From positions 17,039 through 81,038 of the forward strand of contig JAHHQL010000010.1 of NCBI GenBank assembly GCA_020026415.1: a DNA stretch of 64,000 bases, in the 5' to 3' direction. Source of the stretch: Alistipes sp. Lineage in GTDB: Bacteria; Bacteroidota; Bacteroidia; Bacteroidales; Rikenellaceae. Shown here one piece after another: positions 44,101 through 52,712 of this stretch; positions within the stretch are counted from its first letter, which is position 1; each line of letters opens with the position of its first letter. Position numbers and translations under genes: made by a program. The notes beneath the pieces are model-generated. The model searched no databases. It worked only from the letters and a program-made list of their open reading frames with translations, and was not told where the DNA came from.

Positions 44101-44373
44101 GATGGTCGCCGCACCTGCATTCGAGGCACTCGACTTGATGTACATCATGTCCTCCACACCGTTGATGGCCTCCTCCAAGGGGATGACCACCGATTTCAGA
44201 AGCGTCTCGGCACTTGCACCGGGATAGGACGCCGACACATACACCGATGCCGGCGCAATGTCGGGATATTGCTCGACGGGGAGCATTTTCAGACCGACCA
44301 GACCTCCGATCACGATCAAAATCGAGATGACCGAGGCCAGAACGGGACGTTCGATAAAATGTCTCAGTGTCAT
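41188..44373 (-). CDS. RND multidrug efflux pump, HAE-1 type (AcrB-like), operon 2
   Basis: The product has 1061 aa. It is an inner-membrane proton-driven drug exporter. TM4 reads VLAIGTVVDDAIIVVEAV with the paired Asp residues of AcrB, and the porter domain shows YPGASAETLLKSVVIPLEEAINGVEDMMYIKS. The large second loop and TM7-12 (GICILLIYLILSALYESFIVPFAVIL) are complete. It is co-transcribed with its adaptor and channel. Substrates are unknown, but HAE-1 pumps usually export hydrophobic drugs and bile salts. Confidence 0.96.
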   Translation of the reverse strand: MTLRHFIERPVLASVISILIVIGGLVGLKMLPVEQYPDIAPASVYVSASYPGASAETLLKSVVIPLEEAINGVEDMMYIKSSASNAGAATITVYFRQGTDPDMAAINVQNRVATVTGQLPAEVTRIGVTTQKRQSSMLKIFSLYSTNKAYDDSFLSNYMRINIQPRILRTQGVGEFMVLGPEYSIRIWLKPDLMAQYNLIPSDVTTALSEQNIEAAVGILGENSDNAFQYTMKYRGRLSKPEEFEQIVIKALPNGEMLHLKDVSEIELGKNSYGFKGAANGYPAVSAMVFQTAGSNATEVVNNIDALLDEVEADLPEGIKIAHLQSVNDFLYASINEVLKTLIEAIILVVLIVYLFLQDIRSTLIPTVAILVALIGTFGFLSVAGFSINLLTLFALVLAIGTVVDDAIIVVEAVQARFDVGYKSSYMATIDAMSGITSAIVTSTLVFMAVFIPVAMMGGTSGTFYTQFGVTMAVAVGFSAINALTLSPALCALILKPYLDENGEMRDNFAARFRKAFNAAFSTMINKYKYGVLLFIRHRWLMWATLGLSFVLLYVLMNNTKTGLVPDEDLGSIMVNVTTAPGSSLRETDDVLNEVADRIKDIPQVRDYKQVAGYGMMAGQGSSYGLCIVKLKDWSERPDAQDEVKSVIGQIYARTADIKNGQIFAVAPPMISGYGAASGFEMYLQDRAGGDMKDFYNIYLQFIAALNRRPEIGRAYSTFNINFPQYVVDLDAAQAKRMGVSPNVILATLSGYYGGQYVSNINRFSKVYRVMLQADPEHRLDKESLNNVFVRTQSGDMAPVSQFVTLTKAYGPEVINRFNMYNSISVNGMAAEGYSSGDVIKAIEEVAAASLPKGYGYEFGGLTREESQTTSNTAIIFGICILLIYLILSALYESFIVPFAVILSVPCGLMGSFLFAKFMGLENNIYLQTGLIMLIGLLAKTAILLTEYATDRRKAGMSLSQAAVSAAKVRLRPILMTVLTMVFGMIPLVISQGAGANGNSTLGTGVVGGMIIGTLALLFLVPTLFIVFQTLQEKVSPMELDLDPQWSVRAELEETKEEKEN

Positions 44374-44376
44374 TGG

Positions 44377-45528
44377 TTACTCCTCCTTTGCTTGTGTGTT
44401 CGTATTCTCGTCAGCGGGAACCTCCGGGGCTTTCTTCGGGGTAATCGGAGTACCCTCACGCAACAGACCTACACCTTCTGCCACGATCACGTCACCTGCC
44501 GTCAAACCGTTACGCACAATAAACTCGCGGCCGTCCGACACGGGTTCCACTTCGATCAGAGCGGCAGTTGCCTTGCCGTCCTTGAGACGGTAAACGAATC
44601 GTTTGTCCTGAATCTCGAAGGTGGCATCCTGCGGAACGACAATACAGTTGTCGTGTGCGTTCGGCAGGATCACATTACCCGCACCTCCGCTGTGCAACAA
44701 ACCGCCCTTATTGGGGAAAGTGGCACGCAGCGACACGCTACCCGTACGCGGGTCGATCACACCGCTGATGGTCTCGATGCGCCCCTTGTCGGCGTAAAGC
44801 GAACCGTCGTTGAGTTGGAGCGACACTTCGGGCATTTCTTTCAGAGCCTTGTCAATCGAGCCGTAACTGCGGGTCAGTTCCAAAAGACGGCGTTCGCTCA
44901 GCGAGAAGTAAACATACATCTCCGAATTATCCGACACGGTGGTCAGCGGCTGACGGATCGTCGGACCGACCAACGCACCTACGCGGAACGGCAACACGCC
45001 GACCACACCCCCCGAAGGCGACTTGACCATCGTGTAAGAAAGGTTGTTCGCCGCATTGACTCTCTGTGCCTCGGCCTGAGACAACTGGGCTTTGGCAGTC
45101 AAAAGATTATTCCGTGCGGTCGATAATTCAAATTCCGAAATCACCTCTTCGGCGAAAAGTTCCTTTTTGCTTTCATATACGAGTTCGGCAGTGGCGACAC
45201 CTGCCTTGGCAGCCTCGACATTGGCTTCTGCGGTCTGCAAAGCGGCCTTATACGGAACTTGATCTATGATGAACAATGTCTGTCCTTTTTCGACACGCTG
45301 CCCCTCGGTAACACACAAACGGGAAATCGTTCCGGATACTTGCGGATAAATTTCGATGTCCTGACGACCGCGGATCGAAGCCGAATAGACCGAAGGGATC
45401 GTACGATCAGTCGTTTCGACGGTCAGCACCGCATATTCAGCAGACGCTTTTACGCCTTCTGTGTGGCCACACGAAATTGCAGCCAAACAACAAGCCAGAA
45501 TTGTTGTCTTTACAAATTGATGTCTCAT
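44377..45528 (-). CDS. RND efflux adaptor (membrane fusion) lipoprotein, operon 2
   Basis: The product is 383 aa from the ATG at 45528 (lipoprotein signal, Cys20 in AAISCGH); an upstream in-frame start would bury the signal. AcrA-type domains are clear: ISRLCVTEGQRVEKGQTLFIIDQ (lipoyl half), the helical hairpin (AALQTAEANVEAAKAGVATAELVY, TARNNLLTAKAQLSQAEAQR), YTMVKSPSGGVVGVL (second lipoyl half), then the beta-barrel and membrane-proximal domains. It lies three bases before the RND gene. Confidence 0.94.
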   Translation of the reverse strand: MRHQFVKTTILACCLAAISCGHTEGVKASAEYAVLTVETTDRTIPSVYSASIRGRQDIEIYPQVSGTISRLCVTEGQRVEKGQTLFIIDQVPYKAALQTAEANVEAAKAGVATAELVYESKKELFAEEVISEFELSTARNNLLTAKAQLSQAEAQRVNAANNLSYTMVKSPSGGVVGVLPFRVGALVGPTIRQPLTTVSDNSEMYVYFSLSERRLLELTRSYGSIDKALKEMPEVSLQLNDGSLYADKGRIETISGVIDPRTGSVSLRATFPNKGGLLHSGGAGNVILPNAHDNCIVVPQDATFEIQDKRFVYRLKDGKATAALIEVEPVSDGREFIVRNGLTAGDVIVAEGVGLLREGTPITPKKAPEVPADENTNTQAKEE

Positions 45529-45566
45529 AAATTGTGGGATTATTGTCTTATCTTTTTCCGTTGGCA

Positions 45567-45574
45567 CAAAATTA
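45567..45574 (-). promoter_or_regulatory. -7 element TAatTTTG of efflux operon 2
   Basis: Consensus on the minus strand, 38 bases before the ATG at 45528. Confidence 0.5.
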
Positions 45575-45663
45575 CCTTTTCACAGTCGGTTTAATCCTAT
45601 TATATTACGACCATTAATGTTCATTTTCGGAATATGGTATTTTTTACTTTCTAAAATAGATAT

Positions 45664-45671
45664 TACATTTG
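45664..45671 (+). promoter_or_regulatory. -7 element TAcaTTTG of the AraC gene
   Basis: Exact consensus, 29 bases before the ATG at 45701. The operator for AraC control should lie between this and 45567. Confidence 0.6.
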
Positions 45672-45700
45672 CTTGATTTTGTTCAAAAAACGATAATGAT

Positions 45701-46546
45701 ATGAATGCAGTCAATCCAATCGTAACATCACAAAACGAGCAGTTCGTTGTGGGTGACTCGGATCTTGCTTTTTACGACAATGTGGCCACACGTTGCGAAA
45801 GTGGTATTATCTTATTTTGCAGGGAAGGCGAAGCCATGGCAACAGTCAATCAATGCCAGCAGCCCATCGTGAAAAATTCTCTGATTCTGATCCTGCCCGG
45901 ATCGGTCTTCATGCTGACCAACCGATCGAAAAATTTCCGTGTTTCCTATTTTGCGTACTCACGCGATCTGTTAGCCGAAGCAAGCCGCCGCATGGACCCC
46001 GCTTTTTTCCGTTCGCTGGTCGTGCAACCGATTTTCTACCCTCCTCAAAGAGTGATCAAGGGTGCCGAGATTTGGTTTCAGGTGGTGGAACTCACCTATC
46101 GCGATCGCCGGAATGCGTTCCGAAACATCATCATCAAGAACCGAATCCACAACATCCTTCTGGAGATCTACGACAAAATGCAGCGTTTCGGATTCTACAA
46201 GGACAAAACGCAGGCCTCTTCTCGCAAGATCGATTTTTTCAACCGCTTCATGGAACTGGTGCACAAACATTGTTTCTGCGAGCGAGAGGTATCGTTCTAT
46301 GCCGACCAACTCTGCATTTCGACACGTTACCTTTCGACGATCGTACACAACGTCATCCACAATTCGGCCAAGGAATACATCGACCGCTCGGTGATCGCCG
46401 AGATCAAGATCCTGCTCCAATCGACCGATCTTTCGGTGCAGGAAATCGCCTTCAAACTTCACTTTCCCGACCAATCCTATCTGGGGCGTTACTTCAAGAA
46501 ACACACGGGAATGTCCCCTTCGGAGTATCGGAATAAAATCAAATAA
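45701..46546 (+). CDS. AraC-family regulator, divergent from RND efflux operon 2
   Basis: The product has 281 aa. The N-terminal ~175 residues resemble the cupin-like sensor region and the C-terminal ~100 residues carry the AraC double helix-turn-helix (VSFYADQLCISTRYLSTIVH; LSVQEIAFKLHFPDQSYLGRYFKKHTGMSPSEYR). It has the same layout as the AraC gene at 4543. Divergent orientation from the pump genes, with a shared 172-base gap, makes it their probable regulator. Confidence 0.9.
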   Translation: MNAVNPIVTSQNEQFVVGDSDLAFYDNVATRCESGIILFCREGEAMATVNQCQQPIVKNSLILILPGSVFMLTNRSKNFRVSYFAYSRDLLAEASRRMDPAFFRSLVVQPIFYPPQRVIKGAEIWFQVVELTYRDRRNAFRNIIIKNRIHNILLEIYDKMQRFGFYKDKTQASSRKIDFFNRFMELVHKHCFCEREVSFYADQLCISTRYLSTIVHNVIHNSAKEYIDRSVIAEIKILLQSTDLSVQEIAFKLHFPDQSYLGRYFKKHTGMSPSEYRNKIK

Positions 46547-46654
46547 AACGGATACGGACAAAATCGTTACGCACCATTCTAATCAGCGGCTTCAGGTGAT
46601 TCCGACAGATTTTCAACCAATCTCCGTATCCGCTGTACGACTTATGTTCCCCGT

Positions 46655-46705
46655 GCGCATAAAAAAATCCCCAAACCCTCCTTTCGGGAAGATTTCGGGA
46701 TCATT
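46655..46705 (-). terminator. Probable terminator of the beta-barrel gene
   Basis: On the minus strand ATCCCGAAATC pairs imperfectly (one mismatch and one G-T) with GGTTTGGGGAT and is followed by a run of T. Confidence 0.5.
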
Positions 46706-46724
46706 ATTTATTTAAGAATCAGTC

Positions 46725-48485
46725 TTAGAACTGCATCTTCACGCCCATCGTAAAACCCGCACCACTCATCCGATAGCACGGCAGGCGGTAGAGTTTCGCA
46801 TCCGCCAGATTGAAGCCCTCGGCAAAGAGTCGGATGCCCGCCGAGAATTTCCACTCGAACAACAGGCGCACATCGACTGCCAGAGGTGCCGTAAAGTGTT
46901 CGCTGACCTCCGACTCTTCGACATGGACCTCGCCGTCGGCACCCATCGTACCGTTGTAAAGCACCGTCCACCAACGTTTGCTCTCCACATCGGCCGATGC
47001 TCCGAACTTAAACTTCTCATGATCGTATTCCACCGAGAAATTACCCCTGTAATCGGGTTTGCCCAATCCGAAAATCGTGTCGTTCTCGTAGTGGCTGGCG
47101 TGGAATCCGAGGTTGAAACTCAATGCGCCGATCGGTCGCATCTTCAACTCGGCATTGAACGACCATTCGGTAATGTCGTGAGCGCGCGAAGGCATCAGGG
47201 CGAACATCGCCCCCGACAATGTCTCGACCGAACTTCCCGTATGCACGCCATACCAACTCAGATGGTCGTTCAGACGCGACAAACCGCCATAAATACGGTA
47301 TGTGAATTTATTGTGCCACAGGCTGCCACCGATACCGAAACGGAGGTTTCCGACCACCGACTTCTCCTCCTCCCAAGTACCGGGTACGAGAAACGGATTC
47401 TCCTCCGAAAGCGATCGGTAATCGTTGTTGTGCAACGCGGCGTCCAACTCGACAAACGGCACAAAGTGCTGCATCCCGAAATTCCACGACGATCGCGCAT
47501 AGGGCAACACATACCATTCGCTGCCGCTGTGTACAATCTTCGAGAAACAGACATCGGCACCCGCCTCGATCTGCCATATGGCGCGCGTAATGGCGTAACG
47601 AGCACCGACACGCACGAGGTGTTCGGTATGATCCGACAGGCTCTTATACCCCTTGAGCATCTCATAACCCGCATTGAATGCCAACGTATGGCGATTGAAT
47701 TTACGGGCGATTCTCAGATCGACATTAAGGTTCATCTGACGCGCCTTGTCCGAATAGTTCACCCACTCGGAATGATCGAAGAAATAGCCTCCGCATACCG
47801 TCAAATCGAAATTCGTGCGATTCAGATCCTGAAAATCGTCACCGAAGCGCAGGACGAGATCCGCCGCGCTGAAATCGGCCATCGAACCGGGGATGCGTCC
47901 GTATTCCGATCCCATCTCCCCTCCGTCGGCATAAGCACCGTAACGGTGATTCATGCGGTTTTCGTAGCGCAGATCGCCCTCCAGCACATAGCGGCCTAAA
48001 TATTTTCCCGCTGCTACACCGCCACGGTTGAACATTTCGGTCGAATTGTTTTTCACGCCGAAATCGTTGCGGATCTTATCATAACGCCCTTCATGATTCA
48101 TATACCCCACCACATAACCTGTACCCGGATTCTGCGATGCGATGTAGAAATCCAGCACCGAATTTAAGGGATAACCCGCCCCCGCTTTCAGATAGATGGT
48201 CTGCGGGCGGTTAAACTCCCAGTAAGTCACCGTGGCCGGTCTGATGGGAGTCATTTCAAAACGGGTCTGCAACGACAAGGGCGTAATCGTATAGTCGATC
48301 TGCGGATGCAGTCGCGCGGTATCGGTCATATTCGGGACAATCGCCAACTTGTCGGCATGTTCCACCTTCGGGGTATAGGTTTTGGTCACCTCGACCTTCT
48401 TCTCCAGACTCTTGTCGGTTTGCGCCCACACCATACCGGGTAACGCAACCGCCAAAGCCGCCATAAATATCGTTCGTTTCATCAT
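46725..48485 (-). CDS. Outer-membrane beta-barrel protein, TonB-receptor-like without plug
   Basis: The product has 586 aa. It has a cleavable signal (MMKRTIFMAALAVALPGMVWAQ). After that come repeated amphipathic strands (YVVGYMNHEGRYDKIRND, YVLEGDLRYENRMNHRYG, LSFNLGFHASHYENDT) and a final aromatic residue (VKMQF), as in outer-membrane barrels. No plug domain or TonB box is seen in the ~100 N-terminal residues. The gene starts inside the end of the TPR gene (ATGA overlap), so the two are made together. Function unknown; a role in outer-membrane assembly or export with the TPR protein is likely. Confidence 0.78.
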   Translation of the reverse strand: MMKRTIFMAALAVALPGMVWAQTDKSLEKKVEVTKTYTPKVEHADKLAIVPNMTDTARLHPQIDYTITPLSLQTRFEMTPIRPATVTYWEFNRPQTIYLKAGAGYPLNSVLDFYIASQNPGTGYVVGYMNHEGRYDKIRNDFGVKNNSTEMFNRGGVAAGKYLGRYVLEGDLRYENRMNHRYGAYADGGEMGSEYGRIPGSMADFSAADLVLRFGDDFQDLNRTNFDLTVCGGYFFDHSEWVNYSDKARQMNLNVDLRIARKFNRHTLAFNAGYEMLKGYKSLSDHTEHLVRVGARYAITRAIWQIEAGADVCFSKIVHSGSEWYVLPYARSSWNFGMQHFVPFVELDAALHNNDYRSLSEENPFLVPGTWEEEKSVVGNLRFGIGGSLWHNKFTYRIYGGLSRLNDHLSWYGVHTGSSVETLSGAMFALMPSRAHDITEWSFNAELKMRPIGALSFNLGFHASHYENDTIFGLGKPDYRGNFSVEYDHEKFKFGASADVESKRWWTVLYNGTMGADGEVHVEESEVSEHFTAPLAVDVRLLFEWKFSAGIRLFAEGFNLADAKLYRLPCYRMSGAGFTMGVKMQF

Positions 48486-51466
48486 TTCAAGTTTCTAATT
48501 CGTTTGGTAGCCTCTTCGACAATGCCGTCGTCAGTCGGCGTATAGCCGTCCGCCACACTCTGCCATGTGGCACGCGCCTGAAACTGATCGCCGTTGTGCA
48601 GGTAAATATCACCCAAGAGGATGTAGGATTTTGCCAGCCAGTAGGCCTTGGGCTTGTGTTCCGAATAGCGGAATACCTCCTTCTCGGCCTTTGCCAAATC
48701 GCCCTTCACGAAGAGTTCTTCGATCAGATAGAAACCTGCCGCCGATCCTTCGTCGGTCTGAAGCGAAGAGGCCAACTCCTTATAAAGGGGTACTGCCTTG
48801 TCGCGGTGTCCCGTTGTGCGGAGTTGCTCGGCAAGGGCAAAAGTAGCCTCACGGCGTGCTGTCGCTCCTGCATCGGATACCCCGCGCACATCCTCGGCCA
48901 TCTGGCGGATCTTGTCGGCATCGTGCAGCGCAACCGTGGCACGGACATAACCCGTCATCGCCGTCTCGCGTTTTTGACGGCCGGAAGTTGCCGTGTAGAA
49001 TTTGCGGTATGCCGTGGCGGCCTCCGCATAACGCTTATCCTCGAAAGTCATCGTCGAAAGACGCTCCAAAGCCGTTTCCATATAGGGATTACCCTGCTTT
49101 TCCGAAAGTTCGGTCAGCGTCTCGATGGCGGGTTCTCTCTCACCGAGTTTCAAGTAGCAATCGCTCAGATAATAGAGTGCATCGCTCGTATAGTAACCTT
49201 TGGGGTAACTCGTCAGGTAACTGCGCAACGACTTGGACGCCAACTCGTGTTGTCCCTTGAGGTAGATCTTCTGTGCCGCCACAAACGACAACGAATCGCG
49301 CGACACCTGCGTCAGATCGCCCTCCATACCCGTTTTATGTGCATAATCGAAATATCCGTCCACATCGCCCTCGGCAACATAGATCTCACGGATGCCCTGC
49401 ATGGCATTGCGTGCATTGGCCGATTGGGGGGCTTCGGCAATCGTCCGCTTGTAATACTCCAACGCCTTCTGTCGATTACCGAGGTTCAAGTATGCCAAAC
49501 CTAAATCCGACAGTGCATCGCCCCGAAGCGACGACGAAGGATAACGCTCCAAGAACCGCTCCAGTTCGTGAACTCCTTCCGAATAGCGTTCGCCAAGGAT
49601 CGATCCGTGACCGAGTTCATAAGCCGAGCGTTCGGCAAAATCACCGCTGCCGCTGCGTGCAATCTGCTTCAGAACATATTGGCGATCTTTCTCGCGTCCC
49701 ATCAGACCGAAGGTCATCGCACGTTTGTAAGTGGCATAATCGCCCTCGCGGCCTCCGATCCTCACGGCCGATTCATAGTGTTTCAGTGCCTCGTCATAAC
49801 GACGGTTCGAGGCGGAAATATCGCCCAGTCGGTTGTACGCATCTGCACGATAACGATCGCGGGCGGAGTGATTTTGCAGGAAGCGGTTGAAGTTGGAAGT
49901 TGCCTTCGACAACTCACCGCCATTGAACGCGCAATAACCCAAATTATACCACGCATAGCCGTATTCGGCCTCGGTGCGCGGTGCCTGACGCAGGAACGTG
50001 TCGAACTTGACGGCCGCCACCGTATAATCACCCTTCGAGAAGGCGATCTCACCCTGCCAGAAGGTATTCAGTGCCGAATATTTGGGGCTGACTCCCACAC
50101 GCGCCGATTCGTTGAGAAATTCGCGTGCGGCATTCACATCACCGTTTTTGTACGCCTCCAAACCGCGGAAATAAGCGATCTTCTGCAAGGCGGTCATCAC
50201 ATCGGGATCATCCGTCGGCATGGATTTGATGGCACGGTAGGCCGTATCGTAATCCTGCGAATTGTAGTAGGCGGCAATGAGCAGCGTGCGCGCCTCGTTC
50301 AGTCGCTTCGATTCGGGATAAGTCGTGATATAGCGTTGCAGGACGTTGATTGCCCCGTTGAAAGCACCGCCTCCCAACTCATACTGCAATTTGGCGTAGT
50401 TGAACAGTGCATCCTCCGCAATTTCGCGGTCGAGGCTCTCGTCGGCAGCCATTGCAAACGACTGCATGGCGGCCTGTTTGTCGCCCAGCCTCAAATAACA
50501 GTCGGCCAAATGAAACGAAGCATTCTGCGTCAGCGCATCCTTCGCGCCACATGCTTTTCGCAGGTATTCCGCAGCCTCGTTGTACTGCGTCAGGCGGTAC
50601 AGCGAAAAGCCTTTCAGATAGCATGATTCACGGTCTTCCTTACCGCCCGCCGTCGTGTAGGCATTCATGTGGGTGAGCGTCTCGTTGTAGTTGTCCATAC
50701 GAAACCACGCCTCCGCCACGACGCGCTCGATCTCGGCACGGCGTTCGGGTACAGCCTTCCGAACCAATCTGTCGCCGTTCTCGGTCACATAGGCATAATT
50801 ACCCTCCTGAAATTCGATCTGAAGCAGGAAGTACGGCACGACATCGCCATAACTCTCGCTACGGCGCAATGAATTGAAACCTTGTTTGGCAAGCGCAAAA
50901 TCTCCGCGCTGATAGCAGATATACGACTTGTAATACGTCGCATGATCGGCATATTCGCTCTTCGGACTGATGCGGTCGTAGCAGGCGAATGCCCTGTCGT
51001 AATTCCCGTTCGAGAACTCGACATACCCCATACGCAGGTTGTACTGCTCTTTTCGGGAGGCATTCAGCGAACCATAATCCACCTTATTGAAAAACTCCGC
51101 CGCACGTTGCATATCGCCATTGGCACAATAGTACGATGCCAGCGAGAAATCGACATCATCCGTATAGACCGATCCCGGATAACGATCTTTGAAATCGAGC
51201 AACGCCACGACGGCATCGCCGTTACCCAATTCGACGGCACACGCCGCCAAGAAATAATCGACCTGTTGTCTTAAATCCCGATCGGCAGCCGACAATTCGC
51301 GCCGTGCCGTTTGAAATTCGTGTCGGGCATCCGCCCAACGCCCCAATTCGAAAAGTTCACAACCGCGTGTGATCATTTTTTTCGTTTGCGGGGCTGTATT
51401 TTGCGCTGCAAGAGACAGGCTCATCGCCAGCGCAAGAGTGAGGAATAAGATTCTTTTTTTTCGCAT
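48482..51466 (-). CDS. Large periplasmic TPR-repeat protein
   Basis: The product is 994 aa from the ATG at 51466 (MRKKRILFLTLALAMSLSLAAQ signal); an upstream in-frame start adds six residues. Almost the whole chain is TPR-like helical repeats. Many units show the pattern of Ala and Tyr at fixed positions (YDEALKHYESAVRI, LGNRQKALEYYKRTIAEAP, KGDYTVAAVKFDTFLRQAP). There are no membrane segments, so it should be periplasmic, where it likely serves as a scaffold. It overlaps the outer-membrane barrel gene by four bases. Confidence 0.85.
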   Translation of the reverse strand: MRKKRILFLTLALAMSLSLAAQNTAPQTKKMITRGCELFELGRWADARHEFQTARRELSAADRDLRQQVDYFLAACAVELGNGDAVVALLDFKDRYPGSVYTDDVDFSLASYYCANGDMQRAAEFFNKVDYGSLNASRKEQYNLRMGYVEFSNGNYDRAFACYDRISPKSEYADHATYYKSYICYQRGDFALAKQGFNSLRRSESYGDVVPYFLLQIEFQEGNYAYVTENGDRLVRKAVPERRAEIERVVAEAWFRMDNYNETLTHMNAYTTAGGKEDRESCYLKGFSLYRLTQYNEAAEYLRKACGAKDALTQNASFHLADCYLRLGDKQAAMQSFAMAADESLDREIAEDALFNYAKLQYELGGGAFNGAINVLQRYITTYPESKRLNEARTLLIAAYYNSQDYDTAYRAIKSMPTDDPDVMTALQKIAYFRGLEAYKNGDVNAAREFLNESARVGVSPKYSALNTFWQGEIAFSKGDYTVAAVKFDTFLRQAPRTEAEYGYAWYNLGYCAFNGGELSKATSNFNRFLQNHSARDRYRADAYNRLGDISASNRRYDEALKHYESAVRIGGREGDYATYKRAMTFGLMGREKDRQYVLKQIARSGSGDFAERSAYELGHGSILGERYSEGVHELERFLERYPSSSLRGDALSDLGLAYLNLGNRQKALEYYKRTIAEAPQSANARNAMQGIREIYVAEGDVDGYFDYAHKTGMEGDLTQVSRDSLSFVAAQKIYLKGQHELASKSLRSYLTSYPKGYYTSDALYYLSDCYLKLGEREPAIETLTELSEKQGNPYMETALERLSTMTFEDKRYAEAATAYRKFYTATSGRQKRETAMTGYVRATVALHDADKIRQMAEDVRGVSDAGATARREATFALAEQLRTTGHRDKAVPLYKELASSLQTDEGSAAGFYLIEELFVKGDLAKAEKEVFRYSEHKPKAYWLAKSYILLGDIYLHNGDQFQARATWQSVADGYTPTDDGIVEEATKRIRNLK

Positions 51467-51540
51467 AAGAAAAATTCTTGCCATTATGCAAATATACGGA
51501 TTTTATGCAAATTTCATACGCTCAAAATCATTTTACTCCT

Positions 51541-51583
51541 AAAAATAAAAACGGATGACACCCCCAGAAGGGAAATCATCCGT
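51541..51583 (-). terminator. Terminator of the DoxX-type gene
   Basis: On the minus strand ACGGATGA pairs with TCATCCGT around a 17-base loop and is followed by TTTTATTTTT. Confidence 0.8.
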
Positions 51584-51605
51584 CAAATTCTTTTTCGGTT
51601 CTGTT

Positions 51606-52712
51606 TCAGAACGCCACGTCGCGACAATTCATCTTGGCCGAGATCGTGCCGTCATCCAATACCACCACGCCGTTACGTGCACGCAGCATCGTCTTCATGG
51701 TCGTGGCGTCGATATTGTAGCACGGCATCTCGCCCGCTCCGAAATCGCAATGCGAGTGGTCGTACATCGGCGTAGGCGTCAGGCAGACCACACGTGCATC
51801 CTCCCCGGCGGCATGTTTGACAAGATCCTGCAAACGCTTGAGGCATTTTGTGGGAATATCGCTCAAATCCGTAATACAGATCATATACAGACGACCGGGC
51901 GTGGTGATCACCTCCTCGGTAATATCGCCCGACGGATCGCGCAGGGCAAATTCGCTGACAAGCGGACGGATCGAAGGCTCATCGCTTGTCGTACGCGTAT
52001 CGACCCACTCCCACTTTTCGGCATCCTGCCATTCGGGATCATCCAACTGAAATTCGCGGATCTCGCCCGTTGCGATATTGCGGTAAACCAAGATCGTTTC
52101 GGCTTCTTCTTTCTCGGTTTGCGATGCGTGCATCGCCTCGCGGATATTCACCCCGATACGATACGGCAGGAAATCGATCAACGGCAAATGAATATAGCAA
52201 TAATAGCCGACATACATAGCCACCGTAAAGAAAAGCACCGTAAGTGCCAACTCCAACGGCTTGAATGCAAAGATCTTATCGGGACGATAACGCCACCAGA
52301 TCACCACTGCCATCGGCAACAGCACCAGATTCTTGAAGAAAGTCGCCCACGGCGAGAGTTTCAACGCCTCGCCGAAGCATCCGCAATCCTCCACCGGGAT
52401 CAGCGTGGCACTGAGCAGGGTGAGGATCGTGAAAAAACACATCGAAACAAGAGCGAAAATCGAAATCAAACGAATCCGAACCTTGAAGAGCAACATAAGT
52501 CCCATCATCAACTCCGCACCGCACAACCAAATCGAAAAGGTCATGGCGGCAGGATCCAGAAAATCCAGCCCGTAAATCGAAAGATATTCGCTGACTTTCA
52601 GCGATGTCCCCCACGGGTCGATGACTTTCGAGAAGCCCGACACCACAAAGGTCAATGCAAACAGCACGCGACACACACGTGCCACCATTCTGAACAATCG
52701 GCGGTTTTTCAT
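51606..52712 (-). CDS. DoxX/MauE-like membrane protein (BT_3928 type)
   Basis: The product has 368 aa. The N-terminal ~185 residues carry about five membrane helices in the DoxX/MauE pattern (VLFALTFVVSGFSKVIDPWGTSLKVSEYL; CGAELMMGLMLLFKVRIRL; CGCFGEALKLSPWATFFKN), including a conserved DCGCFG. The C-terminal ~170 residues form a soluble domain with a thioredoxin-like look (TPGRLYMICITDLSDIP; VLDDGTISAK). It overlaps tmk by four bases. MauE-like proteins help maintain disulfides in periplasmic proteins, so a redox role is plausible. Confidence 0.82.
   Translation of the reverse strand: MKNRRLFRMVARVCRVLFALTFVVSGFSKVIDPWGTSLKVSEYLSIYGLDFLDPAAMTFSIWLCGAELMMGLMLLFKVRIRLISIFALVSMCFFTILTLLSATLIPVEDCGCFGEALKLSPWATFFKNLVLLPMAVVIWWRYRPDKIFAFKPLELALTVLFFTVAMYVGYYCYIHLPLIDFLPYRIGVNIREAMHASQTEKEEAETILVYRNIATGEIREFQLDDPEWQDAEKWEWVDTRTTSDEPSIRPLVSEFALRDPSGDITEEVITTPGRLYMICITDLSDIPTKCLKRLQDLVKHAAGEDARVVCLTPTPMYDHSHCDFGAGEMPCYNIDATTMKTMLRARNGVVVLDDGTISAKMNCRDVAF

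Noticed and set aside
43405..45126. 573-aa plus-strand frame
   Set aside because: Antisense shadow of the second RND pump and its adaptor.
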